16,902 bases of DNA, taken from assembly GCA_021793595.1 (NCBI GenBank), contig JAJYSL010000085.1, positions 1 to 16,902 of the forward strand, written 5' to 3'. The position numbers were made by a program, and so were the translations under genes. Position 1 is the stretch's first letter. Each line of letters starts with the position of its first letter. Origin of the DNA: Acidobacteriota bacterium (GTDB lineage Bacteria > Acidobacteriota > Terriglobia > Terriglobales > Acidobacteriaceae). Shown piece after piece: positions 1-8,356 of the stretch. The notes beneath the pieces are model-generated. The model was given only the letters and a program-made list of their open reading frames with translations, did not search any database and had not been told where the DNA came from.

Positions 1-2040
1 AGTGCCGGATGAAAGATCAAGATTGCTGTTGGTAAAATGCGCGTCCCACAACGGGCTGGCATACTCATAGCGCAGCCCATAATTCAGGGTTGTGTTCGCG
101 GATACGCGCCAATCATCCTGCGCGAACGCGTCTGCGAACCAGCCACGCAGGTCCATCGCAGGAACTCCAGCCTGGCGCTGGCGGACGACCGGCAAGCCCA
201 GCAGGAAGCTGGCCAGCGCCGAGCCGGTCCCGTCATTCGACGCGGTGCGGGAGGTGTAGCCATTGGTGAACTGGTAGAACCCGCGGTTCTGAAAAAATCC
301 CCACATCGGCCACAGGTAACGGCGATAGCTCGCGCCAAACTGGAGATTGTGACGGCCACGCTGCCAGAACAGAGTATCGCGTCCTTCATACGTTGTGTCC
401 CAGTCATGAACCGGCGTCGCGGCAAAGGAGTCTCCGAACCCAGAATAACCTTGGACTGCGAACCACGGCGCCCCCCACGCTCCCTTTCCGCCAAAGCCTA
501 TGCCTTGAATCCCTAGTTGACCCACGATGTTATTCACGTTATTGTTCTGCGACTGCAGAAACATCGACAGCCGGGAGGCGGCAAGGGTCGCGGTATTCAA
601 CAATGCCGGCGAAAAAATATGGTTCCAGGAGCCGACCGCCTGCTGCGCCAGATTGTCATTGAAAACGCCGAATCCAGGAAGATTGATCGGAGAAAATCCC
701 GTCTCGCTCGATCCAGAATAGCGCGCAAAAATCAGGTCTCCATTGGCAAAGTCATGATCGAATCGTAGCGTTCCCTGGTTCCAGTTCTGCGTCTCGTTGC
801 GCACGTCCATATAGTTGTTTGAATCCACCCCGGGCTTCCCAAAATTGGGCCGGGGCAAATATTGCGTCATGAACTGAGTGGCTACGGAATTGAGATCGCC
901 GGAAGGAATTCTGTTGCCTGGAAATTGATTGCGGACCACGGGACCGCTGCCGGATTGCGGCGTCGACGGGTCATAGATATTGATGCCGCTGTGACTGAAG
1001 TCCCCGTTGATCTCCGCCAAAGTGGGCACAGTGTCGATCATGGTGTCTGTCTGGATGTGCCTGTAGCCTTCAAAATTTGTAAAGAAGAAAGTGTGCCTCA
1101 TGCGAACCAGGGGACCGCCCAGAGAGCCTCCAAATTGGTTCTGCACCAGATAATTGTTGCTGTTCATCTGCTCAAATGTGTTGGCGTCGAGCACGCTATT
1201 TCGCACGTAGTCGTAAAGGGTGCCGTGCAACTGCTTCGTCCCGGAACGGGTCACGATGTTAACCTGTCCGCCGCCCGCACCTCCCTCGTCGGCTGCGTAG
1301 GTGGAGGTGTCCACCCGGAACTCCTGTATGGCGTCGAGAGAAAGGCTGATGTTCTGCGTCCAGAAGGTCGGGTCCGTGTTGACGGCTCCGTCCAGTAAAT
1401 AGTAGTTCGCATTGGGGCGCCCTCCACCCACGCTGATGGCGGAGTTTTGACCAGGACGCCAGTACAGAGGATTCACGTCTCCCTGCTGCGCACCGGCCCC
1501 GGAGTGTGCTCCGGGCACGGTGAGTGCCAAATCCAACACCATGCGGCCGTTTAGCGGCAGGTTCTCGATATCCTTCGGCTCAATTACTTCGCCCACACTG
1601 GTCTTCGTCGAATCCATCACGATCGATCCGCCCTTGACGGAGATCGATTGCGCCAGTGAGGCAATTTGAAGATGGAAATCGAGAGCCAAGTTCTGATCGA
1701 CTTCGAGCGTCAGAGTTCGACTGAGAGGAACATAACCCGGTAAAGCTACCGAAACCGAATACGTTCCGGAGAGCATCAAGGGCGCTTCATAGAGCCCCGC
1801 AGAATTGGTCACCAGATTCCTGATTGCACCGGTCGCGGTGGCGGTCAGGGTAACCTTGGCGCCTGAGATCGGATGGTTCTGCGGGTCGCGCACCACCCCG
1901 TGCAAATTCGCAAAATTCGACTGTCCATGCGCCGTTATAGCGAGCCAGAAGCACAAAACCACCCACAAATATAGGGTTGCAGCTCTTATCAGCTTTCTGC
2001 ACAACTGAACACTGCATTGCAAATTCGATGCGCTACCCAC
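1..2040 (-). CDS. Oar-like TonB-dependent receptor, N-terminal part (cut by window edge)
   Basis: Outer-membrane receptor that probably imports a TonB-dependent substrate, perhaps a glycan. The minus frame is open from 2244 to base 1 with no stop, so the C-terminal barrel lies outside the window. Counting from GTG at 2040: a hydrophobic signal segment ends near residue 40 (ITAHGQ). A carboxypeptidase-regulatory-like domain follows at ~45-128 (LHGVVRDP, AGLYEAP, PGY), then a plug domain at ~137-280 (ENLPLNGR, YYLLDGA, AIQEFRVDTSTY, GGGQVNIVTRSGT). The rest is barrel with aromatic and Asn-rich strands (FGGSLGGPL, QDDWRVS, NYGLRYEY). This layout is typical of the large receptors abundant in Acidobacteriota. 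The start is uncertain: no ATG lies in frame upstream. GTG 2040, TTG 2022 and TTG 2004 are candidates; TTG 2004 would give an ideal ~28-residue signal peptide, but none has a clear RBS. It is divergent from the GH3 gene. The substrate cannot be told from sequence. Confidence 0.9.
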   Translation of the reverse strand, partial: MGSASNLQCSVQLCRKLIRAATLYLWVVLCFWLAITAHGQSNFANLHGVVRDPQNHPISGAKVTLTATATGAIRNLVTNSAGLYEAPLMLSGTYSVSVALPGYVPLSRTLTLEVDQNLALDFHLQIASLAQSISVKGGSIVMDSTKTSVGEVIEPKDIENLPLNGRMVLDLALTVPGAHSGAGAQQGDVNPLYWRPGQNSAISVGGGRPNANYYLLDGAVNTDPTFWTQNISLSLDAIQEFRVDTSTYAADEGGAGGGQVNIVTRSGTKQLHGTLYDYVRNSVLDANTFEQMNSNNYLVQNQFGGSLGGPLVRMRHTFFFTNFEGYRHIQTDTMIDTVPTLAEINGDFSHSGINIYDPSTPQSGSGPVVRNQFPGNRIPSGDLNSVATQFMTQYLPRPNFGKPGVDSNNYMDVRNETQNWNQGTLRFDHDFANGDLIFARYSGSSETGFSPINLPGFGVFNDNLAQQAVGSWNHIFSPALLNTATLAASRLSMFLQSQNNNVNNIVGQLGIQGIGFGGKGAWGAPWFAVQGYSGFGDSFAATPVHDWDTTYEGRDTLFWQRGRHNLQFGASYRRYLWPMWGFFQNRGFYQFTNGYTSRTASNDGTGSALASFLLGLPVVRQRQAGVPAMDLRGWFADAFAQDDWRVSANTTLNYGLRYEYASPLWDAHFTNSNLDLSSGT

Positions 2041-2474
2041 AAATGCGACCGAAGTTGAAAGAACAAAAGGGGGTGCTGCTGATCTTGCAAGTCCACGGTG
2101 TCTCAGTTTCGTTCTCCCGAATGTTAAATGTGTAGCGCATGGGCGGCTGCCGCTTGGGTAAGCGAACCAAAACGACTGCGGCTTGTTCGCTAAGCTTCTT
2201 TGATTGGAGAAAGAGTGGTCAAGCAACCAGGGGTGGAGAGCCGCTTACAACTTTCGATGGAGTCCAAAACGTCAGTAGTTTTGTCGCGGAGCGAATGTTC
2301 GCATCGAAAACCCATCCTGCCGGTCGTCAACCATCGCGTTCGCGCTCGTTCGGCCCGCGCCCGTAACCCGCTTGCGACTGTGATTTGAATCGCCGTCGAT
2401 TAAATCGTTATAGACGGCAGGGGTATGATGGGTTGGCTAGAAAAATCTGATTGACTGGATAAGCGAAAACCAGT
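2041..2474. other. Intergenic region between divergent receptor and GH3 genes
   Basis: A 434-bp gap without a convincing gene. It should hold promoters for both the receptor (minus) and the glycosidase (plus). Short reading frames here have no recognisable product. The receptor frame stays open to 2244 but lacks an ATG and shows no conserved sequence. No clear inverted repeat or riboswitch was seen. Confidence 0.6.
2385..2414 (+). promoter_or_regulatory. Possible sigma70-type promoter for GH3 gene
   Basis: TTGAAT at 2385-2390 is followed, 18 bases later, by TATAGA at 2409-2414. Both hexamers match the consensus only partly. The predicted transcript would start ~50 bases before the ATG at 2475. 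Weak call, from pattern only. Confidence 0.2.
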
Positions 2475-4730
2475 ATGCACAAACTCTCTTGTTTGAAACT
2501 CCTCGGTATCTTTGCGATTTCATGGTTGGTCTCTCCAGCATTCGCCCAGCATCACCGCCACAATCATGCGGGCGCCTCCGCCACGAACCCGGCGGTTTCA
2601 GCGCCGTGGATGAACCGGAACCTGACGCCCGATCGGCGCGCAGATATGGTGCTGCAGCAGATGACGCTGGATGAAAAAATTGACCTGCTGCATGGTCAGG
2701 GAATGCTCGGGTGGGCCGGTAAGCCAATGCAAAATGCGAGCCTCAGCAATGGTGGCGCGGGTTTTGTGCTGGGGGTGCCACGGCTTGGAATTCCGCTGAT
2801 CCAGATGGACGACGCCGCCTACGGAGTTCGCTTCAGCGCCCGTAACGGACGCTACTCGACCGCGATGCCTTCCAACCTGGGCTCCGCCGCCAGTTGGGAT
2901 CCGCAGGCCGCCTGCGAATACGGCGATGTAATCGGACGCGAATTGCGTGCCCAGGGGTACAACATGTCGCTCGGCGGCGGCGTGGATCTGGTCCGCCAGT
3001 TGCGCGGCGGCCGCACATTTGAGTACATGGGGGAAGATCCCATCCTCGCCGGCACCATGGTCGGTAATCGCATCAAATGCGAGCAGGCGGCGCACGTGAT
3101 CGCCGACATTAAGCACTACGCGATGAACGATCAGGAGAGCGGGCGCAATGAGTACAACGCAATCATCAGCAAGCGCGCCATGCAGGAAAGCGATCTGTTG
3201 GCATTTCAAATTGGCGTTTCCATCGGCCATCCTGGCGCCGTCATGTGCGCCTACAACGCCGTCAATGGCGATTATTCCTGCCAGAACAAATATCTCCTCA
3301 CCGATGTGTTGAAAGGCGAATGGAAGTTCCCCGGCTTTGTGCTCTCCGACTGGGGCGGCACGCACAGCACCGTCAAAGCCTCGGCTGCCGGACTCGACAA
3401 TGAGGAGCCGCTCGACACATACTACGGTCCCAAGCTGAAAGAGGCGGTGCAATCAGGCGCCGTGCCCATGTCGCAGCTCAATGACCACGTGCATCGCATT
3501 CTGCGTTCGGAATTCGCCGCCGGCATCATCGATAATCCGACGCAAAAAAGTGTAGTCGAGGCCGAGCGTGATCTGAAAATCGCGCTCCATGTGGAAGAGG
3601 GCAGCATCGTCCTGCTCAAAAACACGCACAACATTCTGCCGCTCGATCCAACAAAAATCCATTCCATCGCCATCATCGGTTCCCACGCGGATGTCGGCAT
3701 GATCTCCGGCGGCGGTTCGGCGCAGGTGGACCCAGTGGGCGGGACAGATCCGAAATGGCAGGAGCATGTCTGGTTTCCGCCATCACCGTTGAAAGCCGTG
3801 ACTGCGCTGGCTTCCGGGGCCACCGTAAAATTCGATTCCGGCAGCGATCCCGCCGGCGCGGCTGCCTTGGCCGGTCAATCCGACGTTGCCATCGTGTTTG
3901 TCAATCAGTGGTCGAGTGAAGGCATGGACCTGCCGAATCTTTCTCTGCCCGACAATCAGGATGCATTGATCGATCAGGTCGCAGCTGCAAATCCGCGCAC
4001 CATTGTCGTCATCGAATCCAGCACCGCCGTCCTGATGCCGTGGATTGGCAAAGTCGGTGCGGTTATCGAAGCCTGGTATGCCGGCAGCGACGGAGCCCCT
4101 GCGGTCGCGAACGTTTTGTTTGGCGACGTCAATCCAAGCGGCAAGCTGCCCATCACCTTCCCACTAACCGAGGCCGATCAGCCGCCGCCAACTATTGTCG
4201 TGCCTCCGCCAGGGGCACAGGGGAAAGCTGCTGTCATGCGTACCGGCGTCGCCAAGCCAACCTTCGACGTGCATTACACGGAAGGGCTGAACGTCGGCTA
4301 CAAGTGGTACCAGTCAAAAAACAAACCGGTGCTGTTTCCATTCGGTTTCGGATTGTCCTATACCACCTTCAGCTACTCCAATCTGCAGGTGGAACCCGGT
4401 GCCAAGCCCACTGTGACATTCACCGTCAATAACACCGGGAATCGTGCTGGAGAAGAAATTGCTGAGGTCTATGCGGGTCTCCCAGCCAGCACCAACGAGC
4501 CGCCGAAGCGTCTTGTCGGCTGGAGCAAGGTGCAGTTGAACCCCGGCCAAAGCAAGCAGGTGCGCATCACCATCCCGCTGTTGTACCTGTCGATTTACGA
4601 TGAGCAGCAGTCGGGCTGGAAGCTGGTGCCGGGCAGCTATTCCTTCATGGTGGGCAGCTCGTCCGCGGATCTACCGCTGGTCAAGCGAGTCGACCTATCC
4701 GCCGGCACTGGAGCCGGCAGCATGCAGTAG
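2475..4730 (+). CDS. Secreted GH3 beta-glucosidase-like glycoside hydrolase
   Basis: Retaining exo-acting glycosidase, most likely releasing glucose or xylose from beta-linked oligosaccharides in the periplasm or outside. A signal peptide ends near residue 25 (SPAFAQ), followed by a His-rich stretch (HHRHNH). The GH3 N-terminal domain spans ~45-350 and contains KHYAMNDQE (K213, H214, E221) and the nucleophile motif SDWGG with Asp292. The GH3 C-terminal domain spans ~375-625, with SSEGMD (Glu482) as the probable acid/base position by family analogy, and FPFGFGLSYT at ~621-630. A fibronectin-III-like domain covers ~640-738 (PKRLVGWSKV). A Pro-rich insert (~566-590) interrupts the C-terminal domain. 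The length, 751 residues, is usual for three-domain GH3 enzymes and all key residues are present. The ATG has no strong RBS. Exact substrate cannot be read from sequence. Confidence 0.95.
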   Translation: MHKLSCLKLLGIFAISWLVSPAFAQHHRHNHAGASATNPAVSAPWMNRNLTPDRRADMVLQQMTLDEKIDLLHGQGMLGWAGKPMQNASLSNGGAGFVLGVPRLGIPLIQMDDAAYGVRFSARNGRYSTAMPSNLGSAASWDPQAACEYGDVIGRELRAQGYNMSLGGGVDLVRQLRGGRTFEYMGEDPILAGTMVGNRIKCEQAAHVIADIKHYAMNDQESGRNEYNAIISKRAMQESDLLAFQIGVSIGHPGAVMCAYNAVNGDYSCQNKYLLTDVLKGEWKFPGFVLSDWGGTHSTVKASAAGLDNEEPLDTYYGPKLKEAVQSGAVPMSQLNDHVHRILRSEFAAGIIDNPTQKSVVEAERDLKIALHVEEGSIVLLKNTHNILPLDPTKIHSIAIIGSHADVGMISGGGSAQVDPVGGTDPKWQEHVWFPPSPLKAVTALASGATVKFDSGSDPAGAAALAGQSDVAIVFVNQWSSEGMDLPNLSLPDNQDALIDQVAAANPRTIVVIESSTAVLMPWIGKVGAVIEAWYAGSDGAPAVANVLFGDVNPSGKLPITFPLTEADQPPPTIVVPPPGAQGKAAVMRTGVAKPTFDVHYTEGLNVGYKWYQSKNKPVLFPFGFGLSYTTFSYSNLQVEPGAKPTVTFTVNNTGNRAGEEIAEVYAGLPASTNEPPKRLVGWSKVQLNPGQSKQVRITIPLLYLSIYDEQQSGWKLVPGSYSFMVGSSSADLPLVKRVDLSAGTGAGSMQ

Positions 4731-4733
4731 CCG

Positions 4734-5630
4734 CTAGCTCGTCGAGCCGTTGCGGATCGCATCCGCGATGGCGACGGCTTCGCGCGCGGCCTTCACATCG
4801 TGGACGCGAACCAGGTGAGCGCCGGCCAGAACGGCGGCGGTTACCGCGGCCACAGTCGCAGTTCCGCGCTGGTCGGTCGGGACGTCGTGTCCGTACATCT
4901 GTGCCAGCGTTCGGCCTAAGAACCCCTTGCGCGATACGCCTGCCAACAGGGGATAGCCGAGCGCGTGCAGCTCGTCAAAGCACGCCAGCAGCGGATAGTT
5001 TTCGTCGAGAACTTTTCCGAAGCCAAATCCGGGGTCCAGTACGATGGCCGCCGGTTCGATTCCCGCGGAAATCGCGGCGTCCGCTCGTTGCTTCAGTTCG
5101 CGCAGGACCAGCGGCACCACTTCCTCATGCGGCAGCGGTGGTTGGGTGCGCCACTCGCTGCTGCGCCCGCGAGTATGCATCAAGATCACGCCACACCGCA
5201 GCTCCGCGCAGGTGGTAGCCATCGCCGGATCCCATAGAAATCCACTGACGTCGTTGACAATCTGAACGCCCACCCGCACCGCGGATCGCGCGGTTTCAGC
5301 CTTGTAAGTATCGATGGAGAGGAGAGTCTCCGGCCGCTTTTGCAGAATGCCTTCCATAACCGGCAGCACGCGATCGAGCTCTTCCTGTGCGGTAACCGGT
5401 GGTCGCGTGCCGGGTCGCGTGGATTCGCCGCCGATGTCGAGAATGTCTGCACCCTCGTCCAGCAGGCGCAATGCGTGATCGATGGCGCTCGTCACGGACA
5501 GAAATTTTCCGCCGTCGGAAAAGGAATCCGGTGTCACATTCACCACGCCCACCAGCAAAGTTCGCTCGCCCAGCACAAGCGAGCGCGCTTGCAGAGTCCA
5601 GCGGAACCGCGGTCGAGTCGCGACAGCCAT
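4734..5630 (-). CDS. folP: Dihydropteroate synthase
   Basis: Condenses 4-aminobenzoate with hydroxymethyl-dihydropterin diphosphate in cytoplasmic folate synthesis, the step inhibited by sulfonamides. All family signatures are in order in the 298-residue TIM barrel: NVTPDSFSDGG (31-41), GGESTRPG (67-74), SIDT (105-108), ND (126-127), DPGFGFGK (199-206), SRKGFLG (233-239) and RVHD (275-278). Length is normal. The start is fixed because an in-frame TGA lies two codons before the ATG. No good RBS sits at that ATG; a strong GGAGG lies ~30 bases upstream, before a tiny 6-codon frame (5639-5659). The stop is 3 bp from the stop of the convergent GH3 gene. It is divergent from dacB across 110 bp. Confidence 0.97.
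   Translation of the reverse strand: MAVATRPRFRWTLQARSLVLGERTLLVGVVNVTPDSFSDGGKFLSVTSAIDHALRLLDEGADILDIGGESTRPGTRPPVTAQEELDRVLPVMEGILQKRPETLLSIDTYKAETARSAVRVGVQIVNDVSGFLWDPAMATTCAELRCGVILMHTRGRSSEWRTQPPLPHEEVVPLVLRELKQRADAAISAGIEPAAIVLDPGFGFGKVLDENYPLLACFDELHALGYPLLAGVSRKGFLGRTLAQMYGHDVPTDQRGTATVAAVTAAVLAGAHLVRVHDVKAAREAVAIADAIRNGSTS
4752..4766. other. Small perfect hairpin near the GH3/folP junction
   Basis: GCGGAT and ATCCGC are separated by three bases, 22 bases past the GH3 stop and inside the 3' end of folP. It could weakly slow transcription from GH3, but there is no T-run and the bases also encode folP residues. Confidence 0.2.
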
Positions 5631-5638
5631 AATTCATT

Positions 5639-5659
5639 CTAGAGCTGAACCTTTTTCAT
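5639..5659 (-). other. Possible 6-codon leader frame upstream of folP
   Basis: On the minus strand, AGGAGGAGG and GGAGG precede ATG at 5659, which opens a frame of six codons (MKKVQL) ending in TAG at 5639. The folP ATG follows 8 bases later. The best ribosome-binding sequence therefore belongs to the mini-frame rather than to folP, so re-initiation is possible. Translation is not proven. Confidence 0.25.
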
Positions 5660-5724
5660 TCCTCCACGGCCTCCTCCTGCGAAAAAGACGTTGCCGGCCC
5701 TCCTGATTTTGCGCGCTGAAATGG

Positions 5725-5730
5725 TACACT
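5725..5730 (+). promoter_or_regulatory. Candidate -10 element for dacB
   Basis: TACACT, preceded closely by TG, lies 10 bases before the dacB ATG. No good -35 is visible at 16-18 bases. If used, transcription would begin only a few bases before the ATG, giving a leaderless or nearly leaderless mRNA. That fits the lack of an RBS there. Confidence 0.25.
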
Positions 5731-5740
5731 CGCGCCCATC

Positions 5741-7357
5741 ATGAAATTTTTTTTCCGAAACACTTTTCTGCTCTTTGCTGTCCTAGTTTTGCCGTTCAGT
5801 GGGTTTGCCGCGCATCGTCATCATCGCGCTAGACACACTCCCTCAGGCACGTTGTCGCACCAGATTGATGCCTTACTGTTCGCTCCGACCGCCGCGCAGG
5901 CGCATTGGGGAATTTCCATCACCACCCTGGACGGACGCCTGGTGTACGAAAAAAATGACGCGCAACTGTTCGCTCCGGCCTCGAATGCCAAATTGCTCAC
6001 CACCTCAACGGCGCTGGCGTTGTTCGGCCCGAATACAACCATCGAAACCCGCGTCATCGCACCCAGCGCGCCCGATGCGCAGGGAACTGTGCACGGGGAC
6101 GTCACTCTGGTCGGCGCCGGCGACCTTAGCATGTCCGGCCGCGCCTATCCGTACAGCGGAAAAACCGAACGCCCCAATTCTCCGTTGAGCGCGCTGCAGG
6201 CCCTCGCCGATCAACTGCAACAGCGCGGCGTCAAACGCGTGGAAGGCAACATCGTTGGCGACGATACTGCATTTCCGCAAGAGCCCTACGGAACCGGATG
6301 GGCCTGGGATGACCTCATCTGGGATTACGGCGCGCCGATTTCTGCGCTGACAGTGAATGACAACATTGTTTTCCTGACCGTAATGCCGGGGACGAAGGCC
6401 GGCGATCCGGTGACGTTCACCTGGAACCCCGACGTGACCAGCTCCTTTTACACCGTCGAGAACGACGCCCACACCTCTGTGGCAGGATCGCAGCCGTCGC
6501 TGGGATTGGATCGTCCACTCGGCTCGCGGGAATTCCGCCTGTTCGGCACGTTGCCTGCCGGGGGAGCTGCTTCGAAAATCGCCCTGGCCATCATCGATCC
6601 TGCACAGTTTGCCGCGGTTGCGTTTCGCCAGATGCTGCAAGCCCGAGGCATTACCGTCACGGGAACCGCGACCGCGCACCATCGTCCCTCCATCGATACC
6701 GCGATCTATGAGCAAAGTGTGATGCGACCGCTGGCTCTGCCCCCTGTCACACCGTCCAGCGGTGTCGCGCAGATTGCTCCCACCGTACCCGCCGGCGCGT
6801 TTGTGCTGGCTTCGCGCACCTCCGTTCCGTTGCTGCAAGACATTACGGTCACCAACAAGGTCAGCCAGAATCTGCATGCGGAAACCTGGCTTCGCCTGCT
6901 CGGCCAGCACTTCAGCGAAGATGGCTCGATTGTGGAAGGCGCTCGTGTAGTCCGCGCGCAAATGCAGCGCGCCGGCGTTCAGCCCCAGGATTTCTTCTTC
7001 TACGATGGCTCCGGTCTTTCGCCGGAAGATCGCATCACTCCCCGCGCTTTGACCGCGCTGCTGCGCTATATCGCAGAACAGCCCTGGGGAGCGGAGTTTC
7101 GCACCACCCTGCCGATCGGCGGGATCGATGGAACACTGTCCGATCGATTTCTGCACGGTCCCTTGCACGACCATGTCTTTGCCAAGACGGGAACGCTGGA
7201 AGAAGTGAACGCGTTTAGCGGCTACGTGATCGCGAAGAATGGCCGCACACTGGTCTTCTCCATCCTTTGCAACGGGCACATGCCGGAAGCGAAAGGCATT
7301 ACAAAAACCATCGATGCCATTGTGACCGCCGCAGCCGAGAGCGATTCAGTGCGATGA
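5741..7357 (+). CDS. dacB: D-alanyl-D-alanine carboxypeptidase/endopeptidase, PBP4 type (peptidase S13)
   Basis: Periplasmic penicillin-binding enzyme that trims or cuts peptidoglycan peptide cross-links. The 538-residue protein begins with a signal peptide (residues 1-24, ending GFAA), followed by a His/Arg-rich tract (HRHHRARH). The three active-site motifs of the family are present: SxxK as S81-NA-K84 in PASNAKLLTT, SxN as S375-Q-N377 in NKVSQNLHAE, and KTG as K482-TG in AKTGTLEE. YDGSGLS (421-427) is also typical. The region between SxxK and SxN (~100-340) is the long insert domain of class C low-mass PBPs. It ends in tandem TGA-TAA stops. No RBS is visible before the ATG. The next gene starts 66 bp downstream with its own RBS. 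Confidence 0.95.
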   Translation: MKFFFRNTFLLFAVLVLPFSGFAAHRHHRARHTPSGTLSHQIDALLFAPTAAQAHWGISITTLDGRLVYEKNDAQLFAPASNAKLLTTSTALALFGPNTTIETRVIAPSAPDAQGTVHGDVTLVGAGDLSMSGRAYPYSGKTERPNSPLSALQALADQLQQRGVKRVEGNIVGDDTAFPQEPYGTGWAWDDLIWDYGAPISALTVNDNIVFLTVMPGTKAGDPVTFTWNPDVTSSFYTVENDAHTSVAGSQPSLGLDRPLGSREFRLFGTLPAGGAASKIALAIIDPAQFAAVAFRQMLQARGITVTGTATAHHRPSIDTAIYEQSVMRPLALPPVTPSSGVAQIAPTVPAGAFVLASRTSVPLLQDITVTNKVSQNLHAETWLRLLGQHFSEDGSIVEGARVVRAQMQRAGVQPQDFFFYDGSGLSPEDRITPRALTALLRYIAEQPWGAEFRTTLPIGGIDGTLSDRFLHGPLHDHVFAKTGTLEEVNAFSGYVIAKNGRTLVFSILCNGHMPEAKGITKTIDAIVTAAAESDSVR

Positions 7358-7423
7358 TAATCAGGTACCCGCCCGGTTCACACATCTGAGCCGTATTGTC
7401 CACTTCCTTTCCAGGAGGATGCC

Positions 7424-7861
7424 ATGTCGGAAACGAAACCGCAGAGCTACGCCAATCACGCCCGCCTCGATCCCTGGTACCACTTTTTTCTGGCGCCGGT
7501 GTTTTTGATCACGTTGGTCGTCAGTATCGTGCATCTGGTTCGACACCCCCATCTCGGTGGCGTGTGGAACGTCGTCCTGGCCTTTGCCTTATTCGTTTTG
7601 GTGTTCAAGGTTCGCACCTATTCGTTGAAGGTGCAGGATCGCGTCATCCGGTTGGAGGAGCGTCTGCGCCTGGCGACGCTGTTGCCGGAACCGCTGCGCG
7701 CCCGCATTGACGAGCTGACCGTTCCCCAACTGATCGCCTTGCGCTTTGCGGCCGATGCTGAAATACCGGCACTTGTGGAGCGCACCCTGAACGAAAAGCT
7801 CACGCAGAAGCAAATCAAGCAAGCCATTCAAAATTGGCGCGCCGACAATTTTCGCGTTTGA
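7424..7861 (+). CDS. DUF6526-like small membrane protein
   Basis: A 145-residue protein of unknown function. Two transmembrane helices are predicted at ~20-40 (FFLAPVFLITLVVSIVHLV) and ~46-63 (VWNVVLAFALFVLVFKV). A charged, probably cytoplasmic helical tail follows (DRVIRLEERLRL, LPQ/IALRFAAD-like pattern, EKLTQKQIKQAI). The N-terminal pattern (NHARLDPWYHFFLAPV) resembles DUF6526 proteins, which I know mainly from Acidobacteriota and related groups; this is from memory and unchecked. The start is secure: AGGAGG lies 5 bases before the ATG. Confidence 0.75.
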   Translation: MSETKPQSYANHARLDPWYHFFLAPVFLITLVVSIVHLVRHPHLGGVWNVVLAFALFVLVFKVRTYSLKVQDRVIRLEERLRLATLLPEPLRARIDELTVPQLIALRFAADAEIPALVERTLNEKLTQKQIKQAIQNWRADNFRV

Positions 7862-7887
7862 TCGCAGCTGAAAATGACCGGTGTAAG

Positions 7888-7904
7888 CCGCGGGAAATCC
7901 GCGG
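7888..7904 (+). other. GC hairpin upstream of first cytochrome gene
   Basis: CCGCGG is repeated with GAAAT between. The motif is self-complementary, so it forms a 6-bp stem, 21 bases before the TTG start at 7926. There is no T-run, so it is not a typical terminator. It could affect processing or access to the RBS. Confidence 0.35.
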
Positions 7905-7925
7905 GTTCTCTACGAGGAGAAGACG

Positions 7926-8285
7926 TTGAAGCAAGCGATTCGATTGTTCGCGGTTGCAGGCGTTGCAACTGCGATCCTGCTGCCCGGTTGCCACCATCTG
8001 CCGCCGTCGAAACCCTTGAGCGAATTGACGCCCACGGAGATGCGCGGCTACACCGTCTATCAACAGCAGTGTGCGCAATGCCACAACGCCAACAGCGAAC
8101 AGCCGCTGCATGGCCCCGGCCTGCAGGGAATCTTCAAGAAGCCTTATCTCCCCAGCGGCGCGCCGGCGAATGATGACCGCGTTCGAGCCGCCGTCCTGCA
8201 AGGCCGCAATATGATGCCTGCCTTCGGCAATATTCTGGACGATCAGCAGATGAACGATCTGCTGGCGTATCTGCATACGCTCTAA
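7926..8285 (+). CDS. Small lipoprotein c-type cytochrome (copy 1)
   Basis: A single-haem electron carrier anchored by lipid in the envelope. The 119-residue product has a signal peptide with lipobox LPGC (Cys22). The haem site is CAQCH (C49, C52, H53), and MMPAFG supplies the likely axial methionine (M97). This is a class I cytochrome c layout. Translation starts at TTG 7926, with GAGGAGA 5-6 bases upstream, a good RBS before a weak start codon. It is followed 71 bp later by a close paralogue of identical length with the same TTG start. Redox partner unknown; no oxidase or dehydrogenase lies in the window. Confidence 0.93.
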   Translation: MKQAIRLFAVAGVATAILLPGCHHLPPSKPLSELTPTEMRGYTVYQQQCAQCHNANSEQPLHGPGLQGIFKKPYLPSGAPANDDRVRAAVLQGRNMMPAFGNILDDQQMNDLLAYLHTL

Positions 8286-8356
8286 AATTGGCGAGGCGAA
8301 TTCTCCCGGCTACACTAAGGACTACGCGACTTGCAAATTCCCTGGAGGAAGAGAAC

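Noticed and set aside
862..1398. Plus-strand open frames over the receptor (also 37-516)
   Set aside because: The minus strand here encodes an unbroken receptor with clear plug and barrel motifs, so these are shadows.
2041..2244. N-terminal extension of the receptor
   Set aside because: The frame is open but has no ATG, no RBS and no protein-like pattern, and it precedes a clear signal segment.
2598..3452. Open frame of 284 codons antisense to the GH3 gene
   Set aside because: Shadow of a high-GC coding sequence; the GH3 product is complete and the antisense product has no known motifs.
6005..7279. Open frame of 424 codons antisense to dacB
   Set aside because: It mirrors the codon pattern of dacB, whose active-site motifs are all intact. 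The antisense product is Arg/Gly-rich with no recognisable domain and no RBS.
8288..8356. Longer start of cytochrome copy 2
   Set aside because: It has no RBS and would put 23 residues before the lipoprotein signal. TTG 8357 matches copy 1 in length and RBS.
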